Part shown: in pieces, positions 44,187 to 52,354 of the stretch
Layout: every line of letters begins with the position of its first letter
Numbering within the stretch: the first letter of the stretch is position 1
From: Winogradskyella ludwigii
Lineage (GTDB): Bacteria > Bacteroidota > Bacteroidia > Flavobacteriales > Flavobacteriaceae
Reading direction: 5' to 3'
Length of the DNA stretch: 64,000 bases
NCBI RefSeq assembly: GCF_013403985.1
Contig: NZ_JABFDF010000003.1
Span: 453,326-517,325 of the forward strand
Translations under genes and position numbers: made by a program
Notes under the pieces: generated by a model
Seen by the model: the letters and a program-made list of their open reading frames with translations, nothing else
Database searches by the model: none
Told to the model about the DNA's origin: nothing

Positions 44187-45363
44187 AATTCTTATAGGCT
44201 TCCTTTACAGCTTCTGCAACTTTTGAAGCAATTTGTTTATTTAAACTTTTGGGTATAATGTGTTCTCTATCTGGCGTTATCACGCAATTTGCAATAGCAT
44301 AAGCAGCTGCAATTTTCATTTTTGGTGTAATACGTTTTGCTCTACAATCTAGCGCACCTCTAAAAATTCCAGGAAATGCTAATACATTATTTACTTGATT
44401 AGGATAATCACTTCGGCCTGTTGCTATTATCGCAGCACCACCTTTTAGAGCTTCTTCTGGCATAATTTCAGGATTAGGATTTGCGAGTGCAAAAATAACC
44501 GGATCCTTAGCCATCGTTTTAACATCTTCTGCGGTTAAAATATTAGCAACACTTACACCAATAAAAACGTCTGCACCTTGAATCGCGTGTTTAAGCGTAC
44601 CTTCAACATTTTCTGGATTAGAATAGTTAAGTAACTCAATTTTAACAGGATTTAAATCTGTTCTGTTTTTATGAATGATCCCTTTACTATCACATACCAA
44701 AATTTGCTTTACCGGAATACACACATCAGGATCTATACTTATACAGCGAAGTAAACGAGAAATAGCAATTCCAGCTGCACCAGCTCCATTAATTACAATC
44801 TTTAAATCTGAAATATCTTTACCTAATACCTTACAACTATTTAAAATCCCAGCTAAAGCAACAATAGCTGTTCCGTGTTGATCATCATGAAATACAGGAA
44901 TTCCAATGTCTTGTAAAGCATTTTCAATTTCAAAACTACGAGGAGCAGAAATATCCTCAAGATTTACACCTCCAAACACTGGTGCTATTCGTTTTACGGT
45001 TTCAATAATTTCTGAAGCAACCGTCGTATTTAAGCAAATAGGAAATGCATCAACATTTGCAAACTTCTTAAATAACATGGCTTTTCCTTCCATAACAGGA
45101 ATAGCAGCTTCTGGTCCAATATTTCCTAGACCTAAAACAGCTGTTCCGTCTGTAACCACAGCAATGGTATTGCCTTTAATAGTTAAATTATAAGCTTCTT
45201 CTACATTCTCTGCAATAGCCAAACAAGGTGCTGCGACTCCTGGTGAATATACTCGAGAAAGATCGTCTGTAGTATTTACTTCTATCTTAGATACTACTTC
45301 AATCTTTCCCTTGTATTTTCTATGAAGTTCTAGAGATTCTTTATTAAAATCGTGTTTTGTCAT
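44176..45363 (-). CDS. NAD(P)-dependent malic enzyme, short form
   Basis: A 395-aa cytoplasmic enzyme that decarboxylates malate to pyruvate and makes NAD(P)H. Motifs are YSPGVAAPCLAI, GLGNIGPEAAIPVMEGKAMLFKKFA, FHDDQHGTAIVALAG (metal-binding Asp pair) and VINGAGAAGIAISRLL (Rossmann glycine motif). Proteobacterial and many Bacteroidota MaeB proteins carry a C-terminal phosphotransacetylase domain and are about 750 aa; this one lacks it. It could supply pyruvate to the ThDP enzyme and reducing power to the thioredoxin-reductase fusion in the same operon. The start overlaps the YHS gene stop by 1 nt. Confidence 0.93.
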   Translation of the reverse strand: MTKHDFNKESLELHRKYKGKIEVVSKIEVNTTDDLSRVYSPGVAAPCLAIAENVEEAYNLTIKGNTIAVVTDGTAVLGLGNIGPEAAIPVMEGKAMLFKKFANVDAFPICLNTTVASEIIETVKRIAPVFGGVNLEDISAPRSFEIENALQDIGIPVFHDDQHGTAIVALAGILNSCKVLGKDISDLKIVINGAGAAGIAISRLLRCISIDPDVCIPVKQILVCDSKGIIHKNRTDLNPVKIELLNYSNPENVEGTLKHAIQGADVFIGVSVANILTAEDVKTMAKDPVIFALANPNPEIMPEEALKGGAAIIATGRSDYPNQVNNVLAFPGIFRGALDCRAKRITPKMKIAAAYAIANCVITPDREHIIPKSLNKQIASKVAEAVKEAYKNYEE

Positions 45364-45746
45364 TAGGCATTCATTTTAGCCCAAGCCGTATCTGCTAAAG
45401 CTCTTAATTCTTCTGGCTTTTTAACCCATTGTCTTTTAGCATCTATAATTCCGAAAAACATTCTTGTGAAAAAATATAACTTTCCATCTCTAACTTCCCA
45501 ACTTTTAGGATTAGGATCTAGCTGTTTATCTTCGGACATTGCAATAGCACAAAATCCACCGTATTCTGGAGTATATGATTCTGGTGATTTTTCAAATTTT
45601 TCTTTATTCTCTAATGAAGCAAAAAGGTATTTTGCATCATTGTAATTTGAAGCATAAGCTTCATTTCCTTTTTTTGGACTTCCATTAAAGAATGATACGA
45701 CATCGTATCCTTGTGCTGCAATTCCGTCTTTTAAATTTTGTTTCAT
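45363..45746 (-). CDS. YHS-domain protein
   Basis: A 127-aa soluble protein with no signal peptide. It carries one YHS-like domain: IAAQGYDVVSFFNGSPKKGNEAY, then YLFASLENKEKFEKSPESYTPEYGGFCAIAMSE. The family is linked to metal or iron-sulfur chemistry, and in several proteins to toluene/phenol monooxygenases and copper ATPases. The Cys in GGFCAIAM replaces the usual tyrosine-serine context and could bind metal. It is followed directly by malic enzyme. The 64-nt gap before it is the largest in the operon. Confidence 0.82.
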   Translation of the reverse strand: MKQNLKDGIAAQGYDVVSFFNGSPKKGNEAYASNYNDAKYLFASLENKEKFEKSPESYTPEYGGFCAIAMSEDKQLDPNPKSWEVRDGKLYFFTRMFFGIIDAKRQWVKKPEELRALADTAWAKMNA

Positions 45747-45810
45747 TTTTTAAATTCGTTTTTGTGATTTATAATTTTAAGTAAGATTAAATTCTGATTT
45801 AATTTCTAGA

Positions 45811-46197
45811 TTATTTTTTAATAAGTATTTTTAATTTATATAAAGACAATACAGAAAGCGCAATAGCAATAACAACTAGCATCATTGCAGGTTCTGGTCT
45901 TGCGAAAAATTCCATAATTAATCCACCAACCATTGTAGATAGTAGGAAGAAATAGGCTATTTTTCCTAAACTCGCTTTGTTTTTTATGGTATAAATGATG
46001 AGTAGTATCGCTATTAAAAGTTCTACTGAACCCGTAAATATTCTAAACACATCTGCATCTAATGGCACTAATGATTTAAATTGATCAAACCCAACTCGGC
46101 TTTTTTCAGCTCCTATGAGTTTAGGAATTGCAAAGAAGAGCATTAGTCCAGCTGCAACTAGATTCAAAATTTTATTAATTTTTGTTGATTTTTCCAT
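45811..46197 (-). CDS. DoxX-family membrane protein
   Basis: A 128-aa inner-membrane protein with four helices (ILNLVAAGLMLFFAIPKLIG, VELLIAILLIIYTI, IAYFFLLSTMVGGLIMEFF, MLVVIAIALSVLSLYKL). The spacing and the first helix with FxxPKLIG match the DoxX/DoxD-like superfamily. Members are linked to quinone-dependent thiosulfate oxidation in archaea and to an oxidoreductase complex with SodA and SseA in mycobacteria. A redox role with the adjacent Rieske-ThDP protein is inferred from the 21-nt spacing. Confidence 0.82.
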   Translation of the reverse strand: MEKSTKINKILNLVAAGLMLFFAIPKLIGAEKSRVGFDQFKSLVPLDADVFRIFTGSVELLIAILLIIYTIKNKASLGKIAYFFLLSTMVGGLIMEFFARPEPAMMLVVIAIALSVLSLYKLKILIKK

Positions 46198-46218
46198 GAC
46201 TATAAATTGATGTTTTTT

Positions 46219-48168
46219 CTATATTAAAGTAGCATCTGTAATTATTTCTAATAATGCTGGACCATTATGATCTCTTAGCTTTTCTAAAGCTGGTAACAAT
46301 TCTTCTTTTTTTGTAACTCTTATTCCTAATGCACCACAGTTTTCGGCATATTTTGAAAAGTTTGCATTGTGTAAAGATGTTTTCCAAACGTCTAATTCTG
46401 CTGCTTTTTGTTCTTTAGATATCTTTCCTATTTCAGAGTTATTTAACAATACGTGTTTGATATTCATATTGTATTTAACCAAGGTCATCATTTCACCTAA
46501 ATACTGTCCGAAACCACCATCACCAGAAACCGACCAAATTGGTCTGTCTTTTCCTTGTGCAGCCCAAGCTCCCATTGCTGCTGGTAATGAAAAACCTATA
46601 GATCCTAAATAACCAGACATTAAAATAGATTGATTTTTGGGCTCAAAATAGCGTCCGAAAGAGTAGGTGTTATTCCCAACATCTACAGCAATAACTGCAT
46701 TGTCTGGTACGACTATATTCATAGCTTCGAAAACGGCAATAGAACTCAATCCAACTTTGCTTTCATCTTTTAAACGACTTGCCTTTTCTTCTTGCCAAAT
46801 GGCCCAACGTTCAGCAATCTCTGGACGTCTGTCGACTGTATTCAGTTTTCCTTGCGTTTGTTCTTCTATTAATGCTAAAGTTTCAGAAATTTCTCCCCAA
46901 AGTGCTGCATCTACTTTATGAAACTTACTTAAAGCTGCTGGATCATAATCCACCTGAATAATTGGTTTTTTGGGTGTAATACCTGTATGATTAGAGAACG
47001 AAGCTCCAAAGACTAGTAACAAATCACTTTCGTTCATAAACCAAGAGGCTATTGGTGTACCACTTCTTCCTAGTACACCACAGCCTAATGAATGATTATC
47101 TGCTATTAATCCTTTTCCTTTAAATGTCGTAATTACTGGGCAGTTTAATTTTTCTGCGAAAGCGGTAATAGCTTCCATATGAAAACGTGTACCATGCCCA
47201 ACAATAATAGCAGGCATTTTAGCATTTTCTAACATACCTACGGCTTTTGCAACCATTTGCCTTGGCGGCGAAATGTTCATAGGTGTTATTCTATTTTCTG
47301 GTGTTTGCGCTTCTTCTCCTTCTGGTTTTGGCATAAAAGCAACCTCATCTGGAAATGTTATATGAGACACATCTCTGTTTAATAAAGCACTTTTTATGGC
47401 CAAACTCATTAACTCGCTATGCTTTGAGTTTTGTTGTACGCTATGGTTAAAGTTAGCTACGGTTTGAAATGCACCAACTAAATCTACTTCTTGAAAAGCA
47501 CCTGTTCCTAGGACTTGTGTATTTACTTGACCAGATAACACTAACATTGGTGAGCGGTCTACTTTTGCATCCCACATGCCTGTAAACATATTGGTAGAGC
47601 CTGGTCCGGCAATACCAAAACAAACGGCAGGTTTCCCAGTTAATTTCCCATAAGCTGAAGCTGCAAAAGCGGCTGCACCTTCATGACGAATACCAAAAAA
47701 TTGAAATTTATCTTGTTGCTCTAATCGCATCATAGCATCGGCAACCGCTAGGTTAGAATGACCAACCATACCAAAACCAGTATCGACTCCCCAATTTACC
47801 ATGGTTTGCATCATCACATCCGAAATGGTATCTTGATGTGCTTCTTCTTCCAAAACACCAACAAAAATTTCGTCACCTTCTTCTTTTACTTCAAAAGTTT
47901 TAACGCCATCATCAAAGCCTCCTGGTGGTAAACCTGAACATGGATCAAAATCCCAACCGTGCCAAGGACAACGTAACATACCATTTTCAATAGAACCTTC
48001 TCCTAATGGTCCACCTTGATGCGGACATTTATTATCTAATGCAGAAAACTTACCATCATAATGTGTTAAACAAATACCTTGATGACCTGCAGTTACCGTC
48101 TGTACACGCCCTTCAGGTAAAGTTTTCTTATCTTTTAATACACTATACCATTTTGTTGTTTTCTTCAT
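46219..48168 (-). CDS. Rieske domain fused to a ThDP-dependent (pyruvate-oxidase-like) enzyme
   Basis: A 649-aa soluble fusion. Residues 5-108 form a Rieske [2Fe-2S] ferredoxin domain with all ligands: Cys48-x-His50 in CPHQGG and Cys67-x2-His70 in CPWHGW. From about 115 it is a three-domain thiamine-diphosphate enzyme like pyruvate oxidase or acetolactate synthase: catalytic Glu163 in RHEGAAAFAA, GIAGPGSTNM, a central domain with VFGASFSNHTG, and the ThDP/Mg motif SGDGGFGQYLGE...LLNNSEIG. The fusion suggests electrons from 2-oxoacid decarboxylation pass straight to the Fe-S cluster. The substrate, perhaps pyruvate, is inferred. Confidence 0.92.
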   Translation of the reverse strand: MKKTTKWYSVLKDKKTLPEGRVQTVTAGHQGICLTHYDGKFSALDNKCPHQGGPLGEGSIENGMLRCPWHGWDFDPCSGLPPGGFDDGVKTFEVKEEGDEIFVGVLEEEAHQDTISDVMMQTMVNWGVDTGFGMVGHSNLAVADAMMRLEQQDKFQFFGIRHEGAAAFAASAYGKLTGKPAVCFGIAGPGSTNMFTGMWDAKVDRSPMLVLSGQVNTQVLGTGAFQEVDLVGAFQTVANFNHSVQQNSKHSELMSLAIKSALLNRDVSHITFPDEVAFMPKPEGEEAQTPENRITPMNISPPRQMVAKAVGMLENAKMPAIIVGHGTRFHMEAITAFAEKLNCPVITTFKGKGLIADNHSLGCGVLGRSGTPIASWFMNESDLLLVFGASFSNHTGITPKKPIIQVDYDPAALSKFHKVDAALWGEISETLALIEEQTQGKLNTVDRRPEIAERWAIWQEEKASRLKDESKVGLSSIAVFEAMNIVVPDNAVIAVDVGNNTYSFGRYFEPKNQSILMSGYLGSIGFSLPAAMGAWAAQGKDRPIWSVSGDGGFGQYLGEMMTLVKYNMNIKHVLLNNSEIGKISKEQKAAELDVWKTSLHNANFSKYAENCGALGIRVTKKEELLPALEKLRDHNGPALLEIITDATLI

Positions 48169-48180
48169 AATAATTAAGGT

Positions 48181-48552
48181 TTAATCTCGTTTATTTTTAA
48201 ATTGATTTTGACGAATTGTTACAGCTCTAAAAGAATAAATAATCAAAGAAATAAGACCAATGAGCGCAAAAATAATTGCCAAAATGCTGATGTATAAGGA
48301 TACTTTATCTATAGCATACAAACCATTACATACTGCAGAAACTAATAATAGTGCTACCGCAACATAGAAAAACACCATAGCCATATTTAGCAATTTCAAT
48401 TGCTTTAATTTTCTAACAATGATTGCTTCTTGTTTAGAATTCTCAATCAATGCGTTTATTTCATTACTTAAGGTTACCATTAAGTTTGAAGTCGAAAGAA
48501 TGAGTAACCCTAAGCCAGGAACAATTGTAATGGGTAAATGCCAGTTTTCCAT
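48181..48552 (-). CDS. DUF2721 membrane protein
   Basis: A 123-aa membrane protein with three helices: PGLGLLILSTSNLMVTLSNEI at the N-terminus, VFFYVAVALLLVSAVC, and LAIIFALIGLISLIIYSF. The central charged stretch KQEAIIVRKLKQLKLLNMAM is typical of DUF2721, whose function is unknown. It lies 4 nt after the glutaredoxin-reductase fusion and 12 nt before the Rieske-ThDP gene, so it is a fixed part of the redox operon and could serve as a membrane partner. Confidence 0.75.
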   Translation of the reverse strand: MENWHLPITIVPGLGLLILSTSNLMVTLSNEINALIENSKQEAIIVRKLKQLKLLNMAMVFFYVAVALLLVSAVCNGLYAIDKVSLYISILAIIFALIGLISLIIYSFRAVTIRQNQFKNKRD

Positions 48553-48556
48553 GTTT

Positions 48557-49963
48557 CTATTTTAAATGATTACGCACACCATAACTTGCCAATACACCTT
48601 CGCCAGTCGCTGCAGCAACTTGTGCAATGGCACCTTCCCGACAATCACCAGCAGCAAAAACACCAGGTACATTCGTTTCTCCTAAAGCCGTTGTGGTAAT
48701 AAATCCGCTTTTGTTTAAGTCAATAACACCTTTTACACTCGTTGTGTTTGGAATTAATCCTATAAAGATGAAAGCGCCATCTGCGGTTAATTCTTTGGTT
48801 TCTCCTGTTGTTTTATCTTTTATTTGTAAACCTTTAAAGTTGCCCTTCTCATCTTTAGTAAATGCTAATGACTCTTTATTAAGGTGTGTTTCTATATTTT
48901 TTATAGATGGTAGTTTTTCAATATAAGTTTCAGAAGCTGAAAATTCTGAACCACGATTGACAATGGTTACTTTTTTACAAAAACCTGCTAAAAATATACC
49001 TTCTTCCAAAGCACTATTTCCTCCACCAATTACAAGCACTTCTTTATCTCTATAAAAAGCACCATCACAAGTAGCGCAAAAGTGAATACCTGCACCTACT
49101 AAATCTTCTTCATTGGTAATTCCTAATTTACGGTAAGTAGACCCTAAAGCTAGTACCACAGATTTACTCTGATAGGCTCCCATATTAGAATCGATATCAA
49201 ATAGGTTTCCATTTTTAGAAATGCTTTTTACCTCGACACCAGTTTCAATACTTGCACCATAGACTTGGGCTTGCTCTGCCATGCGCTCCATTAATTTTGG
49301 GCCGGAAATCTCTGTAAAACCAGGATAGTTTTCAATTTTTTGCGTTAAAAAGGCATTACCTCCAATGTTCTTTTTTTCAAGAATTAAAGAACTAAAACGA
49401 TCGCGTTGAATGTAAATAGAAGCCGTTAATCCTGCTGCTCCAGCACCAACAATAATGCTATCATAAACCTTTTTCTCTGATTCTTTACCAATATTTAATA
49501 CGTCTTTTAAAATCGAATTATCTGGATTGGTATAGCTTTTATCTCCAATAAATAGGGTAGGGATAATACGTTTTCCATTATTAATTTCTTCTACTTTTTG
49601 AGCTGCCCAATCGTATTTATCGACTTCTATATATTGAAAATTAATATGATTGTCTTGTAAATATCCTTTTGCTCTCTGGCAATCCGGACACCAATCTGCA
49701 CCATACAAAATAACGCGTCCTTGGTCATTAATACCTAATACGTTTGCTAAAACACTATTATCTGGATTGGTATATGGTTTTTCGTTGATTAAAATGGTTG
49801 GTATAATGCGTTTTCCATTATTAATGCCTTCTACACGAGCGGTTGCATTTTTGTCTAAATCGACATCAATAAAGTTGAAATCAACATTGTTCTCCTTTAA
49901 ATATGCTTTTGCCCTTTGGCAGTCTGGGCACCAATCAGCACCATATAAATCTATTGTATTCAT
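48557..49963 (-). CDS. Tandem glutaredoxin-thioredoxin reductase fusion
   Basis: A 468-aa protein. Two near-identical glutaredoxin-like domains come first: ADWCPDCQRAKAYL (Cys12/Cys15) and ADWCPDCQRAKGYL (Cys92/Cys95), each ending in NNGKRIIPT and SYTNPDNS-type blocks. A thioredoxin reductase follows from about residue 165, with FAD motif VGAGAAG, active-site CATCD (Cys296/Cys299) and NADPH motif IGGGNSALEEG. It should be a self-contained NADPH-to-glutaredoxin relay in the cytoplasm. The two glutaredoxin copies look like a recent internal duplication. It lies 2 nt after the unknown gene and 4 nt before DUF2721. Confidence 0.93.
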   Translation of the reverse strand: MNTIDLYGADWCPDCQRAKAYLKENNVDFNFIDVDLDKNATARVEGINNGKRIIPTILINEKPYTNPDNSVLANVLGINDQGRVILYGADWCPDCQRAKGYLQDNHINFQYIEVDKYDWAAQKVEEINNGKRIIPTLFIGDKSYTNPDNSILKDVLNIGKESEKKVYDSIIVGAGAAGLTASIYIQRDRFSSLILEKKNIGGNAFLTQKIENYPGFTEISGPKLMERMAEQAQVYGASIETGVEVKSISKNGNLFDIDSNMGAYQSKSVVLALGSTYRKLGITNEEDLVGAGIHFCATCDGAFYRDKEVLVIGGGNSALEEGIFLAGFCKKVTIVNRGSEFSASETYIEKLPSIKNIETHLNKESLAFTKDEKGNFKGLQIKDKTTGETKELTADGAFIFIGLIPNTTSVKGVIDLNKSGFITTTALGETNVPGVFAAGDCREGAIAQVAAATGEGVLASYGVRNHLK

Positions 49964-49965
49964 TA

Positions 49966-50709
49966 TTAATTGTTCTTTAGTTGGTTAATGGCTTCTTTAA
50001 AAAATGCGACACCATCGGATTCTAGGAGATTATCGGCATTGAGAATCGCACCAGTAAATCCATTAGATTTCCACTCTCCAGATGCTAATTTTGGTAATTT
50101 AGAAGTGGCTATGGTGTTTCCATTTTTGTATCCTGAGATATACAGATAATGTTTGTTAGAAATTTGATCTGGTATGGCCAATCCTAATCCTATAGTAATA
50201 TCGGAATCGGGTAGTGGACTATAAATACCAGTATCAAAATGATGTGGCCAGATTCTAATTGCGGTATTTAGATTGTATTGTTTATCTATGTTTTCAAGGA
50301 CTAATTGCGCTAATGCACGCAGGTCTTTTAGCTCCATTAATCTATAAGTCTCTAATAATTCAAACGTAAATGAATGCGCTATACTGTAAGGTAAATCGTA
50401 ATGAAACTCATAATGGTAAGTTTTATTTAAACGGGCTTTAGAGGTGTCCTCTAGCCAATTTAAAACTTCAGCGTGCATCGCACCATCTAACTCAAAAGTT
50501 GTGGTTCCTTTATTCGATGTCCATTCTAATGCAAACTTTTCATAATCTAAACAGAGCACATCTCCATTGTCTGAAAGTGGATGCGTATAAAGACATCCGC
50601 TTTCTGTATTAAAACCTAAGTTGGTATGACTGTCGTCTGATTCTTTTTCTAGAAAACTAATTCCCGCTGCAGCTAAATATTGTGCTGCTAAATGCATTTG
50701 CTTTTCCAT
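49966..50709 (-). CDS. Conserved-looking protein of unknown function
   Basis: A 247-aa soluble protein I cannot place. No signal peptide or membrane helix is seen. The N-terminal half has AAQYLAAAGISFLEKESDDSHTNLGFN and a beta-rich DVLCLDYEKFALEWTS. A central Tyr-rich YHYEFHYDLPYSIAHSFTFELLE leads to TAIRIWPHHFDTGIYSPL, whose W-P-H-H-F-D could be a metal or cofactor site. The end is LLESDGVAFFKEAINQLKN. It sits 6 nt after the Rieske-FMN gene and 2 nt before the glutaredoxin-reductase gene, so it is probably part of the redox unit. Confidence 0.7.
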   Translation of the reverse strand: MEKQMHLAAQYLAAAGISFLEKESDDSHTNLGFNTESGCLYTHPLSDNGDVLCLDYEKFALEWTSNKGTTTFELDGAMHAEVLNWLEDTSKARLNKTYHYEFHYDLPYSIAHSFTFELLETYRLMELKDLRALAQLVLENIDKQYNLNTAIRIWPHHFDTGIYSPLPDSDITIGLGLAIPDQISNKHYLYISGYKNGNTIATSKLPKLASGEWKSNGFTGAILNADNLLESDGVAFFKEAINQLKNN

Positions 50710-50715
50710 AGTATA

Positions 50716-52326
50716 TTACCTTAAACCTGCGTAATTAATTCCTGTTAAATAGTGTATATCTCTATCATAAGTTGACAAATCGTCCTGATTAAACTTAGTG
50801 ATATCATCGTAACCACAAGCACGTGCTACAACCCTTATTAAATCGTTGGTGGCTTCAAAGTAATTTTGTAATTGTTTAGCAGAAGAGTCTATAATTATTC
50901 GACTACGTAACGATTCTTTTTGAGTTGCGATACCAACCGGACAGTTATTAGATCCGCAAGCACGCATCCCTAAACAACCAATAGCTTGTAATGCAGAGTT
51001 AGATACTGCAATAGCATCTGCGCCCAACATCATGGCTTTTGCAAAATCTTCCGCAACACGTAAACCTCCTGTAATGACTAAAGTGACACCTGTAGCTCCA
51101 ATTTTATCCATATACGCTCGTGCTCTTGCTAATGCTGGAATGGTTGGAACATTAATATGATCTCTTAAAATAGTAGGAGCAGAGCCTGTTCCGCCACCAC
51201 GACCATCGAGAATAATATAATCGACACCAACATCTAACGCAAATTGGATATCTTTTTCAATATGACTTGCAGCAATTTTAAAACCTATTGGAATGCCTCC
51301 TGTACGATCTCTTACTTTATCTGCAAAGACTTTAAAATCTTCAACGGTATGAAAATTTGGATTTGCAGCTGGTGAAATAGCGGTTTCACCTTCTTTTAAG
51401 CCTCTAACTTCAGCAATTTCTTTACTGACTTTATTGCCTGGTAAGTGTCCACCAGTTCCTGTTTTTGCACCTTGACCACCTTTAAAATGAAACGCTTGCA
51501 CGTGATCTAATTTATCCCAAGAGAAACCAAACTGCGCTGAAGCCAATTCGTAAAAGTATTTTGAATTGCTAGCTTGTTCTTCTGGTAGCATACCACCTTC
51601 ACCAGAACAAATTCCTGTTCCGGCTAATTGTGCTCCTTTTGATAAGGCTATTTTAGCTTCACGAGATAACGCTCCAAAACTCATATCACTGACAAAAAGT
51701 GGCATGTCTAATTCTAATGGCTTTTTTGCATTTGGACCAATAACCACTTTAGTAGCCACATCTTCATGATCTAATAAAGGTCTTGAGGCTAATTGTGCTG
51801 GTAAAAACTGAATATCGTTCCATTTAGGGAGCGTATCTCTATCGACTCCCATAGATGCAGAAAATCCATGATGCCCAATATTTTTTAATCCGTTTGTAGC
51901 CAGTTCCTTTATATAACCAGTGTATGGTTCTGTTTCTTCCGGATGCGTATCTGCATAAGCTCCTAAATAAGCATCACGATTAAAGGGTTGCGGACTATTG
52001 ACTAAATAGGCATCAATTTCAAACGCATCTACAAACAAATCGTCTCCTTCAATTTTAGTAGAAAACTTATGAAGGACTTCTTTATTATTATATTCTGAAA
52101 CTCCAGAATCTACACGATAATCCCATCCGTGAACACCACAAATTAAATTTTCTCCATCTACGTGACCGTCGGACATTAGTGCTCCTCTATGCAAACATCT
52201 TCCGTAGAGTACAGAAATAGCATCATCAAACTTTACGATAACTAAATCCAAGCCGTTTACAAGTGCATGTTCTGGTTGTTTATTTTCTAATTGACTTACT
52301 TGAGCAATTACTATTGGTTTTTTCAT
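50716..52326 (-). CDS. Rieske domain fused to a glutamate-synthase-like FMN protein
   Basis: A 536-aa soluble fusion. Residues 3-102 are a Rieske [2Fe-2S] domain with Cys44-x-His46 (CLHRGA) and Cys63-x2-His66 (CGVHGW). From about 140 it is the FMN/Fe-S TIM barrel of the glutamate synthase large subunit: FVSDMSFGALSREAKIALSKGA, GEGGMLPEE, QGAKTGTGGHLPG, ILDGRGGGTGSAP and the [3Fe-4S] ligands Cys451, Cys457, Cys462 in CLGMRACGSNNC. The glutamine amidotransferase half is absent, so it does not hydrolyse glutamine. It may be a dehydrogenase or electron carrier. It is 28 nt after the barrel fusion and 6 nt before the unknown gene. Confidence 0.92.
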   Translation of the reverse strand: MKKPIVIAQVSQLENKQPEHALVNGLDLVIVKFDDAISVLYGRCLHRGALMSDGHVDGENLICGVHGWDYRVDSGVSEYNNKEVLHKFSTKIEGDDLFVDAFEIDAYLVNSPQPFNRDAYLGAYADTHPEETEPYTGYIKELATNGLKNIGHHGFSASMGVDRDTLPKWNDIQFLPAQLASRPLLDHEDVATKVVIGPNAKKPLELDMPLFVSDMSFGALSREAKIALSKGAQLAGTGICSGEGGMLPEEQASNSKYFYELASAQFGFSWDKLDHVQAFHFKGGQGAKTGTGGHLPGNKVSKEIAEVRGLKEGETAISPAANPNFHTVEDFKVFADKVRDRTGGIPIGFKIAASHIEKDIQFALDVGVDYIILDGRGGGTGSAPTILRDHINVPTIPALARARAYMDKIGATGVTLVITGGLRVAEDFAKAMMLGADAIAVSNSALQAIGCLGMRACGSNNCPVGIATQKESLRSRIIIDSSAKQLQNYFEATNDLIRVVARACGYDDITKFNQDDLSTYDRDIHYLTGINYAGLR

Positions 52327-52354
52327 GTGATTAAAGTATATGTTAATGTTTTAT

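Noticed and set aside
46219..48168. Acetolactate synthase
   Set aside because: There is no regulatory subunit gene or isoleucine/valine pathway gene nearby, and the Rieske fusion points to redox use rather than carboligation. The exact reaction remains open.
50716..52326. Genuine glutamate synthase
   Set aside because: The N-terminal glutamine amidotransferase domain is missing and replaced by a Rieske domain, and no small subunit gene is adjacent.
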